A stretch of DNA of 11,480 bases from Proteiniphilum sp. (GTDB lineage Bacteria; Bacteroidota; Bacteroidia; Bacteroidales; Dysgonomonadaceae), in contig JAENWZ010000041.1 in the NCBI GenBank assembly GCA_016649795.1, forward strand, positions 1 to 11,480, written 5' to 3'. The notes beneath the pieces were generated by a model that searched no databases, was not told where the DNA came from, and saw only the letters and a list, made by a program, of their open reading frames with translations. Of this stretch, positions 1 to 6,577 are shown in pieces. Position 1 is the stretch's first letter. Every line of letters starts with the position of its first letter. A program made the translations under genes and the position numbers.

Positions 1-744
1 CAGATTGTGTGCCACCCAGAGAGCATTTTCTTCGTTTTCGGCCTTGTTATATGTGCAGGTGCTGTAAATAAGCACACCTCCCGGTTTAAGTGCAGGCCAC
101 ACGTCGCTGAGAATATCTTTTTGTCGTGCTGCACACATCTCCACATTCTGTGGCGACCATTCCTCCACGGCAACCTCATCTTTGCGAAACATCCCTTCTC
201 CCGAACAGGGAGCATCCACAAGAATCAGATCGAAAAGCCCCGGAAAAGCGCTGAAATCGCGGGGGTGATTATTGGTAACCACATTGCCGGGTTCTCCGAA
301 CTTGATCAGTGTCTCCGAAAGTATGTTTGCTCGCTGGCGAATCAGCTCATTGCTGACCAGCAAGCTACCCTCCGGCAACGCCGTCAACAGACCGACCGAC
401 TTCCCCCCCGGGGCCCCGCAGAGATCGAGACAGCTGACCGGTTGTGTAACCAGTTGTCTTACCAGATGCTCCACAAACATGGAGGATGCCTCCTGGACGT
501 AATAGTAGCCTCCGTGAAACAGTGGATCGAACGTGAAGACAGGACGCTCATCCAGGTAGTAACCCCATTCAGACCATGGCACACGATCCGCAGGCATAGT
601 GAAAGTCATCAGGTTACGCTTCGCCTTGTACGGGTTCAGGCGTATACTCACCGGGGTATCTTCCTCCAATGCAGAAAGGAATTGCTCTGTTTCACTTCCA
701 AGCAACGATTGGAGGGATGAGATAAATTCTTCAGGGAGTTTCAT
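1..744 (-). CDS. RsmF-like rRNA (cytosine-5)-methyltransferase, NOL1/NOP2/Sun family (3' end outside window)
   Basis: This gene should transfer a methyl group from S-adenosylmethionine to C5 of a cytosine in rRNA in the cytoplasm. The 248 residues present hold the complete catalytic core. An N-terminal segment of about 80 residues ends in the family motif GGYYYVQEASSM (78-89). The SAM-binding motif DLCGAPGGKS is at 107-116. Motif IV, DAPCSGEGMF, is at 177-186 with Cys180, and motif VI, STCTYN, is at 228-233 with Cys230. Two conserved cysteines are the hallmark of RNA m5C methyltransferases: the motif VI Cys attacks the base and the motif IV Cys aids release. The frame runs open through position 1, so the C-terminal part, usually a PUA-like RNA-binding region in RsmF-type proteins, is missing. 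The start is the ATG at 742-744, because a TATCTTTG -7 box sits about 20 nt upstream. The gene is divergent from the sugar isomerase-like gene. The family is secure; the exact modified base is not determinable here. Confidence 0.93.
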   Translation of the reverse strand, partial: MKLPEEFISSLQSLLGSETEQFLSALEEDTPVSIRLNPYKAKRNLMTFTMPADRVPWSEWGYYLDERPVFTFDPLFHGGYYYVQEASSMFVEHLVRQLVTQPVSCLDLCGAPGGKSVGLLTALPEGSLLVSNELIRQRANILSETLIKFGEPGNVVTNNHPRDFSAFPGLFDLILVDAPCSGEGMFRKDEVAVEEWSPQNVEMCAARQKDILSDVWPALKPGGVLIYSTCTYNKAENEENALWVAHNL

Positions 745-762
745 TAGCTGATCTTTTGGTTA

Positions 763-770
763 CAAAGATA
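763..770 (-). promoter_or_regulatory. Bacteroidota -7 promoter element for the RsmF-like gene
   Basis: Read on the minus strand this is TATCTTTG, a perfect match to the Bacteroidota sigma-A -7 consensus TAnnTTTG, ending 18 nt before the ATG at 744. A clear TTTG -33 element at the usual 19-21 nt spacing is not evident; the nearest candidate, ATTG at 795-798 (minus strand), is spaced too far. Confidence 0.55.
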
Positions 771-807
771 AACGGTTTTTTGCAGAATCGTTTTCAATTG
801 AATCTTT

Positions 808-837
808 ATTGAGCGTAACAAAAAAAAGTTATCTTTG
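808..837 (+). promoter_or_regulatory. Bacteroidota sigma-A promoter of the sugar isomerase-like gene
   Basis: A -33-like ATTG (808-811) is followed by an 18-nt spacer and a perfect -7 box, TATCTTTG (830-837). The ATG lies 31 nt downstream, giving a short leader. It is arranged back to back with the promoter of the RsmF-like gene. Confidence 0.65.
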
Positions 838-868
838 TGAATTAACAGAATCATCATAAAAATCAAAC

Positions 869-1705
869 ATGAAAAAAATTCTTTTTATCACGGGACTACT
901 CTGTTCCCTACTGATTTCCGCACAGGAGAGACCCGATCCGCAGCCGGCACCCGACAGCTTCGAGAAATTCAAAGTGGGCATGGCCGGTTATACTTTTGTG
1001 CACTTCGATTTGGACAAGACACTGGAGATCATGGAAAAGTGTGACGTGAAATACCTCTGTATCAAAGATTTCCACCTTCCTTTCAAGAGTACGGATGCTG
1101 AGATCGCTGCATTTCACGCCAAACTTAAATCGAAAGGTGTGACAGGCTATGCCGTAGGGCCTATCTATATGCGTTCGAAGGAAGAGGTTGACAACGCATT
1201 TGATTATGCAAAACGAGTGGGTGTGAAGCTGATCGTGGGAGTCCCCAACTATGAGCTGTTACCTTATGTTGATCAGAAAGTGAAGGAGTATGATTTCCAT
1301 TACGCCATTCACCTTCACGGTCCTGACATAGCATTATACCCTGATGCTGAGGATGTATGGAAGAATGTGAAAGATCTTGATCCACGTATTGGTATGTGCC
1401 TCGATGTGGGACATGACACCCGCAACGGCAAAGATCCCGTAAAGGATCTTGAGAGATACCACACCCGTGTATTTGATGTTCACATTAAAGACGTTACGGG
1501 ACCGACCAAAGTCGGTTATTCAGTAGAAATTGGCCGCGGCATCATTGATTTCCCGGCTTTCGTCAATATGCTCCGTAAGGTAGGCTATACCGGTGTCTGC
1601 AGTCTTGAGCATGAGCGTAACATGAAAGATCCCTTTTTGGGAATTGCTGAATCGATAGGCTATTTCAGAGGTGTTATTGCTACAACGAAAGAAATTAAGG
1701 ATTAA
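869..1705 (+). CDS. Exported sugar phosphate isomerase/epimerase-like TIM-barrel protein
   Basis: The 278-residue protein belongs to the xylose isomerase-like TIM-barrel superfamily (AP endonuclease 2 fold), whose members isomerise or epimerise sugars and polyols using a divalent metal. A signal peptide covers residues 1-18: MKK, then a hydrophobic stretch ending ISA before QE, a plausible signal peptidase I site. The product is therefore probably periplasmic. The barrel begins near residue 35. Possible metal or acid-base residues lie at strand ends: His148 and His150 (IHLHG), Asp179 and His182 (CLDVGHD), His205 (DVHIKD), Glu220 (EIGRG) and Glu247 (SLEHE). The gene starts 31 nt after a good promoter and is followed by a hairpin terminator, so it is probably monocistronic. 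The substrate cannot be told from sequence. Exported members of this family in Bacteroidota often lie near carbohydrate-degradation genes, but this copy has no such neighbours. Confidence 0.85.
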   Translation: MKKILFITGLLCSLLISAQERPDPQPAPDSFEKFKVGMAGYTFVHFDLDKTLEIMEKCDVKYLCIKDFHLPFKSTDAEIAAFHAKLKSKGVTGYAVGPIYMRSKEEVDNAFDYAKRVGVKLIVGVPNYELLPYVDQKVKEYDFHYAIHLHGPDIALYPDAEDVWKNVKDLDPRIGMCLDVGHDTRNGKDPVKDLERYHTRVFDVHIKDVTGPTKVGYSVEIGRGIIDFPAFVNMLRKVGYTGVCSLEHERNMKDPFLGIAESIGYFRGVIATTKEIKD

Positions 1706-1729
1706 AATAATTTCATCTACTCTTCCATT

Positions 1730-1774
1730 TAAAGGGGTTGGTCTGAATTAAAATCAACCCTTTTATCTTTTTCC
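1730..1774 (+). terminator. Rho-independent-type terminator after the sugar isomerase-like gene
   Basis: Positions 1730-1740 (t + aaaggggttg) pair with 1755-1765 (caaccctttt + a) in an 11-bp stem with one G-U wobble and a 14-nt loop. A T-rich tract follows to about 1773. It lies 25 nt after the stop codon and just before the next promoter, so it separates two transcription units. Confidence 0.7.
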
Positions 1775-1789
1775 GGATCGAAATAAACC

Positions 1790-1797
1790 TATCTTTG
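1790..1797 (+). promoter_or_regulatory. Bacteroidota -7 promoter element for the Nudix-rhomboid pair
   Basis: TATCTTTG is a perfect match to TAnnTTTG, 41 nt before the Nudix ATG and just downstream of the preceding terminator. A -33 TTTG is not well formed; only a T run near 1768-1772 lies at about the right distance. Confidence 0.55.
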
Positions 1798-1838
1798 TCA
1801 CTCTTTACCGAAAAGGTACATTGAAAAAATAGTGAACG

Positions 1839-2411
1839 ATGGACAATATCTCACACCCCCTTCCCTGGAAAGTACTTGAAAGCGAATATCTGCACAAAAG
1901 GCCGTGGCTCACTGTGCGTAAAGAGAAACTGGAGATGTCCAACGGCAATGTGATACCTGAATATTACGTACTTGAATACCCCAACTGGGTAAATACCATC
2001 GCCATTACCAAAGAAGATCAATTTATTATGGTGCAGCAATACCGGCCGGGTATTGAAAAAACATGCTTTGAACTGTGTGCCGGGGTATGTGAAAAAAAGG
2101 ATCCGTCGGTGCTTGCCTCTGCACAAAGAGAGCTGCTGGAAGAGACAGGATATAGCGGAGGAACCTGGACGGAATTTATGTGTGTCGCTCCCAACGCGAG
2201 TGCGGCCAACAACTACTCCTGGTGTTTCGTAGCCGAGAATGTGGAGAAAACCGGCGATCAGGCTCTGGATGAGGCAGAAGAGCTCACGGTGCATCTCTTT
2301 TCCTTTGAAGAGGTGAAAGCGCTGCTCGCTAGTGGTCAGATAGTTCAGGCAACCATGGCCGCCCCATTATGGAAATATATCGCGATACACAATAAACAGA
2401 ATTTACTATGA
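1839..2411 (+). CDS. Nudix hydrolase, ADP-ribose pyrophosphatase-like
   Basis: The 190-residue cytoplasmic protein should hydrolyse a nucleoside diphosphate linked to another moiety. ADP-ribose or an NDP-sugar is the likeliest substrate, given its length and the N-terminal strand region before the Nudix fold (VQQYRPG at 65-71, then FELCAG at 77-82). The Nudix box follows: Gly82, then RELLEETGY (97-105) with the Mg2+-binding helix residues Arg97, Glu98, Glu101, Glu102 and Gly104 all present. The first Glu of the classical GX5EX7REUXEEXGU pattern is not present in register; Pro89 falls there with Asp88 beside it. Degenerate first halves occur in the family, and the catalytic helix is intact, so activity is still expected. 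The ATG at 1839 follows a TATCTTTG box. The stop overlaps the rhomboid start (ATGA, 2408-2411), implying translational coupling. ADP-ribose specificity is inference. Confidence 0.88.
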   Translation: MDNISHPLPWKVLESEYLHKRPWLTVRKEKLEMSNGNVIPEYYVLEYPNWVNTIAITKEDQFIMVQQYRPGIEKTCFELCAGVCEKKDPSVLASAQRELLEETGYSGGTWTEFMCVAPNASAANNYSWCFVAENVEKTGDQALDEAEELTVHLFSFEEVKALLASGQIVQATMAAPLWKYIAIHNKQNLL

Positions 2412-3064
2412 TCACAATCACCATCATAGTGCTTACCTCCATCATCTCTATCCTTGCTTTCAGAGACAACGCACTGATGGATAGAATGATCTTTTATCCG
2501 CCGGCGGTGAGGAGAGGTGAATGGCACAGGTTATTCACTTACGGGTTTCTGCATGCCGACTACATGCATCTTATCTTCAATATGTTCACGCTTTATTTTT
2601 TTGCGACGGATATTGAGAGAATATGTAAAGCTCAACTAGGAGAACGTGTGGGGGCACTCTGTTTTATCATCCTCTACATTTCAGCGCTGCTGGTCTCCAT
2701 CCTCCCGACCTATTTCAAGCAGAAAGAGAACAGATCCTACCATGGTCTGGGTGCATCGGGCGCGGTTTCGGCAATGATATTTGCATACATGCTGATCAAT
2801 CCGATGAATTTCATGGGTATTCTCTTTATTCCGGTGATGCTGCCAGCGTTCCTTTTCGGGATTATCTTTATGCTGATTTCAATCTCGCTGGATAAAAAAG
2901 AGAACGGGGGCATCAATCACTCAGCGCATATCACAGGTGGAATATACGGTTTAGTCTATATGATTGTTCTCTTCCTGCTATTGGCAGATATCAACCTGAT
3001 CGAATCCTTCTTCAGCCAGATAAGGATCGATTCCCTCTCTGATCTGTTTCATATCGGTTTTTAA
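2408..3064 (+). CDS. Rhomboid family intramembrane serine protease
   Basis: The 218-residue polytopic membrane protein is predicted to cleave transmembrane helices within the inner membrane. Hydrophobic segments lie roughly at 2-17, 50-66, 82-100, 113-130, 135-160 and 174-193, fitting the six-helix minimal rhomboid core. The HxxxN motif on helix 2 is His54-Asn58 (HLIFN). The nucleophile is Ser117 in GASG (115-118), and the partner is His174 in SAHITGG (172-178), so the Ser-His dyad is complete. The length is typical of small bacterial rhomboids without an extra cytoplasmic domain. It overlaps the Nudix gene by 4 nt (ATGA), so the two are co-transcribed; no functional link between them is known to me. 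The physiological substrate is unknown. It is followed by the relic of a peptide transporter on the opposite strand. Confidence 0.93.
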   Translation: MITITIIVLTSIISILAFRDNALMDRMIFYPPAVRRGEWHRLFTYGFLHADYMHLIFNMFTLYFFATDIERICKAQLGERVGALCFIILYISALLVSILPTYFKQKENRSYHGLGASGAVSAMIFAYMLINPMNFMGILFIPVMLPAFLFGIIFMLISISLDKKENGGINHSAHITGGIYGLVYMIVLFLLLADINLIESFFSQIRIDSLSDLFHIGF

Positions 3065-3076
3065 AAGTTCAGACTG

Positions 3077-3345
3077 TCACCTTACCCCATGCATCAGCTT
3101 TTGCAGCTTTTTCGACAGGAGGAAAAGGATGAGGGAGGCAACAGCAGCCAGCGGGCTGCCTCGGGACTCTGCAACCAGGAGGCACTGAGAAACATCAGCA
3201 GCTGTCCGATGACCATCAACACGCTTCCCCAGAAGGTGGAGCGCCGCATACCCCAATATTTATCGGCTACATATCCGCCAATCAGCGGGGTGAGATATAC
3301 CAGTCCTGTATAGTTGCCATAGATTAGCGATGAAAGCTCTTTGTC
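3077..3345 (-). pseudogene. Relic of a POT/PTR-family proton-dependent peptide transporter with a large internal deletion
   Basis: Reading the minus strand from 3345 gives about 55 residues that strongly resemble the TM2-TM3 region of POT (PF00854) peptide transporters: LIYGNYTGLVYLTPLIGGY, then VADKYWGMRRS, then a hydrophobic helix ending near LLMFLSAS. At about 3150-3165 the reading must shift by one frame. The new frame reads LAAVASLILFLLSKKLQKLM followed by HGVR and a stop at 3077-3079, which resembles the last helix and C-terminal tail of the same family. Roughly 400 residues in between are absent. The start is also gone: a TGA (3346-3348) lies immediately upstream, and the promoter of the next plus-strand gene occupies the following sequence. 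No functional product is expected. The family call rests on motif recognition by eye. Confidence 0.8.
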
Positions 3346-3401
3346 TCAAACAAATTTTAAGATATCCGGGGAAAGGGAGCACCTCTTTGCCTTATTTTGT
3401 C

Positions 3402-3409
3402 TATTTTTG
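3402..3409 (+). promoter_or_regulatory. Candidate -7 promoter element for the methyltransferase-murB-murA operon
   Basis: TATTTTTG matches TAnnTTTG and ends 23 nt before the ATG at 3433. A TTTG occurs at 3386-3389, but its 12-nt spacing is too short for a normal -33 box, so the call is moderate. Confidence 0.45.
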
Positions 3410-3432
3410 TATTCAAAAGGTCTGCAAACGAA

Positions 3433-4143
3433 ATGGATAATCCGGCACTTTATTTAATTCCCGTAACGTTGGGCGAGACCCCTGTTGAACAGGTGATTCC
3501 ATCATACAATACTACGGTCGTTTCTAATCTGAAATATTTTATCGTGGAGAATATCAGATCGGCACGCCGTTTTCTGAAGAAAAGCAATCCTGACATAGAT
3601 ATTGACTCACTCACCTTTTACGAGCTGAATAAGCATACCGACAGGAATATGATAGCAGACTATTTGCTGCCCATGAAAAGAGGTGAGAGTGTGGGCATTA
3701 TCTCCGAGGCGGGCTGTCCTGCCGTCGCCGATCCCGGGGCAGATGTGGTGACTCTCGCACAACAGGAGGGCTACAGAGTTGTTCCACTGGTAGGTCCCTC
3801 CTCCATGTTAATGGCCATCATGGCATCGGGCTTCAACGGACAGAGCTTTGCTTTTCACGGTTATCTCCCGATTGATGCCAGCGACAGGGCAAAAAAGCTG
3901 AAACAACTGGAGAGCAGGTCGTACAACGAGGACCAGACACAGCTATTTATCGAGACGCCCTACCGGAACCAAAAACTGGCTGATGATATACTAATGCATT
4001 GCAAACCACAGACCCTACTCTGTATAGCGATGAATATTTCATGTGAAGATGAGTTTATTGTTACACGAAGAGTGAAAGCATGGAAAGGAAAACTCCCCGA
4101 TATGCATAAAAAACCTTGCGTTTTCCTGATCTATAAAGGTTAA
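3433..4143 (+). CDS. SAM-dependent methyltransferase, tetrapyrrole methylase/RsmI-like fold
   Basis: The 236-residue protein has the tetrapyrrole (corrin/porphyrin) methylase fold used by RsmI, which 2'-O-methylates C1402 of 16S rRNA, and by cobalamin-pathway methylases. Visible motifs are LYLIPVTLGE (7-15 and on), the conserved acidic and glycine loop ISEAGCPAVADPG (90-102), VGPSS (120-124), FHGYLP (141-146) and IETPYRN (173-179, the equivalent of the ESPHR segment of RsmI). RsmI normally reads TPIGNL at the N-terminus and SDAGTPGISDPG in the loop, so this is a divergent paralogue rather than standard RsmI, and the substrate is uncertain. The start is the ATG at 3433. An in-frame TTG at 3397 would put the -7 box inside the gene, so I rejected it. 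The stop shares one base with the murB start (TAATG), indicating coupled translation. Confidence 0.85.
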   Translation: MDNPALYLIPVTLGETPVEQVIPSYNTTVVSNLKYFIVENIRSARRFLKKSNPDIDIDSLTFYELNKHTDRNMIADYLLPMKRGESVGIISEAGCPAVADPGADVVTLAQQEGYRVVPLVGPSSMLMAIMASGFNGQSFAFHGYLPIDASDRAKKLKQLESRSYNEDQTQLFIETPYRNQKLADDILMHCKPQTLLCIAMNISCEDEFIVTRRVKAWKGKLPDMHKKPCVFLIYKG

Positions 4144-5141
4144 TGAACATTCAACACAACATACAACTTCAACCCTACAACTCTTTCAGAACGAAGGCGG
4201 TTGCAAGACTTCTTGGTGAGCCTCAAACGGCTGATGAGCTGTCTGAAATGCTGCGACTCTTTCCTCACGAAAAGAAACTGATCCTGGGAGCAGGATTCAA
4301 TGTTTTTTTCACGAAAGATTTCAATGGTCTTATCATCAAACCGGCTATGCGGGGGATAAACATATTGTCTGAAACCGACAACGAGGTGGTAATAGAGGCC
4401 GGAGCAGCCGAGGATTGGGACACCTTTGTGGAATACACTGTTTTGAAAGGTTTTGCCGGACTGGAGAATCTTTCACTGATTCCCGGTTCTGTAGGAGCAA
4501 GCCCGGTTCAAAACATAGGGGCTTACGGTACCGAAGCGAAAGACCGTATTATACGTGTGAACGCCGCAGATCTCCAGACGGGTGAGATCAGCGTGTTCAC
4601 CAATGAAGAGTGCGGATTTGCATACCGTGACAGCATCTTTAAACGCACCTGTCGTTATATCATCACTTCGGTCATCTTCAGATTGAGTAAATCATTCAAT
4701 TACAAAGAGAAATATATCGACCTCAGCCGCGAGCTGGAAGGTGTGCCCTCCCCTACGCTCTCGCAGGTGCGCGAGGCCATCATCCGCATACGTTCCCGCA
4801 AACTGCCGGATTATACTGTTCTACCCAATGCCGGCAGCTTCTTTAAAAATCCACTTTTAACGAAAGAGGAAAAAGAGATGCTTCAGCACAAACTGGTAGA
4901 TCTGCCTCTGTACAATGTGGGAGATGACAGGTTTAAAACCTCTGCCGCTTTTTTGATCGAAAAGGCGGGATACAAAGGCAAACGTCGCGGAATGGTAGGG
5001 ACCTATGAGCATCATTCGCTGATCATCGTGAACTACGGCACCGATAACGGGCAGGAGATCGCCGACTTTATGAGGGAGATACAAAACGAAGTCTGTCAAC
5101 AGTTTGGAGTGATGCTCGAGCCGGAAGTATGGATCTTTTAA
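4143..5141 (+). CDS. murB: UDP-N-acetylenolpyruvoylglucosamine reductase (MurB), type I
   Basis: MurB is a cytoplasmic flavoenzyme that uses NADPH to reduce enolpyruvyl-UDP-GlcNAc to UDP-N-acetylmuramate, the second committed step of peptidoglycan synthesis. The 332 residues contain the FAD-binding N-terminal domain with NSFRTKAVARLL (13-24), the loop LGAGFN (48-53), and GLENLSLIPGSVGASPVQNI (106-125). The YRDSIFK motif is at 161-167 (Arg162 is the equivalent of E. coli Arg159). NAGSFFKNP is at 229-237, with Ser232 as the proton donor, and LEPEVWIF at the C-terminus carries the catalytic Glu. Gln-Asn-Ile followed by GAYG and the retained YRDS segment place it with the E. coli-like type I enzymes. 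The usual LGGGSN loop reads LGAGFN here. It overlaps the upstream methyltransferase by one base and precedes murA by 34 nt. Confidence 0.96.
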   Translation: MNIQHNIQLQPYNSFRTKAVARLLGEPQTADELSEMLRLFPHEKKLILGAGFNVFFTKDFNGLIIKPAMRGINILSETDNEVVIEAGAAEDWDTFVEYTVLKGFAGLENLSLIPGSVGASPVQNIGAYGTEAKDRIIRVNAADLQTGEISVFTNEECGFAYRDSIFKRTCRYIITSVIFRLSKSFNYKEKYIDLSRELEGVPSPTLSQVREAIIRIRSRKLPDYTVLPNAGSFFKNPLLTKEEKEMLQHKLVDLPLYNVGDDRFKTSAAFLIEKAGYKGKRRGMVGTYEHHSLIIVNYGTDNGQEIADFMREIQNEVCQQFGVMLEPEVWIF

Positions 5142-5175
5142 TATATAATAAACGAACAGTCAAAAACCAATCAAC

Positions 5176-6489
5176 ATGTCATCATTTATCATCGAAGGTG
5201 GACACAGTCTCCAGGGAGTGATCACCCCACAGGGGGCGAAAAACGAAGCACTGCAGGTAATCTGCGCCACCCTGCTCACACGGGAAGAGGTTATTATTGA
5301 GAACATTCCCGACATCCTGGATGTGAATAATCTCATCGAACTATTGCGTGATATGGGTGTCACGGTTGAAAAACTGAGTGAAGAGACCTACTCCTTCAAG
5401 GCTGAAGAGATTGATCAGGTTTACACGCAATCGGAAGATTTCATGAAAAAAAGTGGTGCCATGAGAGGATCCATCATGATTATCGGACCGCTACTGGCAC
5501 GCTTCGGAGAGGCTGTCGTACCCAAACCGGGAGGTGATAAGATTGGTCGCCGGCGACTGGATACCCACTTCAACGGCATCATAAAACTGGGGGCTGAGCT
5601 CATCCTGAATGAAAAGAAACAGCTGTTCACCCTCACCACCAGGCAACTGAAAGGAACCTACATTTTACTTGATGAGGCTTCCGTTACCGGCACCGCCAAC
5701 CTGCTGATGGCAGCGGTACTTGCTGAAGGTGAAACAATCATCTACAATGCCGCGTGTGAACCATACGTAGAACAGTTAAGCAGGATGCTGGTGCGCATGG
5801 GAGCAAAGATTGAGGGGATAGGGTCGAATAAACTGATAGTGAAAGGGGTGACATGCCTCTCCGGTTGCAGGCACCGATTACTGCCTGATATGATTGAGAT
5901 TGGAAGCTTTATAGGTATGGCAGCCATGACCACTTCTGAGATCACCATCAAAGAGTCTTCAGTTGCAAACCTCGGTATCATACCCGACAGCTTTCGCCGT
6001 TTAGGCATCACCGTGGAACAACACGGCGATGATCTCTTTATTCCACGCCAGGAGAGCTACACGATTGACTCTTTTGTCGACGGTTCCATCCTCACCATTG
6101 CCGACGCACCCTGGCCGGGCCTCACGCCTGATCTGTTGAGTGTGATGCTGGTGGTCGCCACCAAAGCCACTGGCAGCGTGCTGATACATCAGAAAATGTT
6201 CGAGAGCCGTCTTTTCTTCGTGGATAAACTGATTGATATGGGAGCACAGATCATCCTATGCGATCCCCATCGTGCTGTTGTTATCGGCCTGGATAATCGC
6301 TTCCATCTTAAAAGCATGACCATGACATCTCCCGATATCCGTGCCGGTATCTCACTCCTTATAGCGGCCATGAGTGCCGAAGGGACAAGTACCATCCACA
6401 ATATCGACCAGATAGACCGCGGCTATCAGCAGATTGACAGGCGGTTGAATGCGTTAGGTGCGAGAATTGAAAGAAATACTGACCGTTAG
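5176..6489 (+). CDS. murA: UDP-N-acetylglucosamine 1-carboxyvinyltransferase (MurA), Asp-type active site
   Basis: MurA transfers enolpyruvate from PEP to UDP-GlcNAc in the cytoplasm, the first committed step of peptidoglycan synthesis. The 437 residues have the two-domain inside-out barrel of the EPT family. GAKNEAL (20-26) holds Lys22 and Asn23. GPLLARFGEA (104-113) precedes the catalytic loop PGGDKIGRRRLDTH (118-131). TPD (317-319) supplies the general base, the equivalent of E. coli Asp305. DIRAGISLL (387-395) and IDRGYQQID (413-421) carry the binding arginines. The residue corresponding to E. coli Cys115, the fosfomycin-alkylated cysteine, is Asp121 (codon 5536-5538). The same change in Mycobacterium and Chlamydia enzymes leaves MurA active but fosfomycin-insensitive. 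The gene follows murB closely with no terminator or promoter visible between them, so they are probably co-transcribed. Confidence 0.95.
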   Translation: MSSFIIEGGHSLQGVITPQGAKNEALQVICATLLTREEVIIENIPDILDVNNLIELLRDMGVTVEKLSEETYSFKAEEIDQVYTQSEDFMKKSGAMRGSIMIIGPLLARFGEAVVPKPGGDKIGRRRLDTHFNGIIKLGAELILNEKKQLFTLTTRQLKGTYILLDEASVTGTANLLMAAVLAEGETIIYNAACEPYVEQLSRMLVRMGAKIEGIGSNKLIVKGVTCLSGCRHRLLPDMIEIGSFIGMAAMTTSEITIKESSVANLGIIPDSFRRLGITVEQHGDDLFIPRQESYTIDSFVDGSILTIADAPWPGLTPDLLSVMLVVATKATGSVLIHQKMFESRLFFVDKLIDMGAQIILCDPHRAVVIGLDNRFHLKSMTMTSPDIRAGISLLIAAMSAEGTSTIHNIDQIDRGYQQIDRRLNALGARIERNTDR

Positions 6490-6577
6490 TAACCTTTACA
6501 TGAATAACAGAGATCATCTGAACCATAATGAAGCATTCCACGTTTAAACAGAAACTAAAACATTCAAAGATTACGTT

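Noticed and set aside
7..720. Long plus-strand open frame (237 codons) opposite the RsmF-like gene
   Set aside because: The minus strand over the same bases encodes all the NOL1/NOP2/Sun motifs. The plus-strand translation shows no recognisable domain and no promoter.
1851..2294. Minus-strand open frame (147 codons) opposite the Nudix gene
   Set aside because: It is antisense to a gene with an intact Nudix box and coupled downstream gene, and its translation shows no family resemblance.
3089..3313. Plus-strand 74-codon frame in the gap between the rhomboid and methyltransferase genes
   Set aside because: The minus strand here reads as POT-transporter fragments. The plus frame is low-complexity and has no recognisable motif or promoter.
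3397..3432. In-frame TTG as an earlier start for the methyltransferase
   Set aside because: It would add 12 residues not matching the family and would place the TATTTTTG promoter element inside the coding region; the ATG at 3433 is better.
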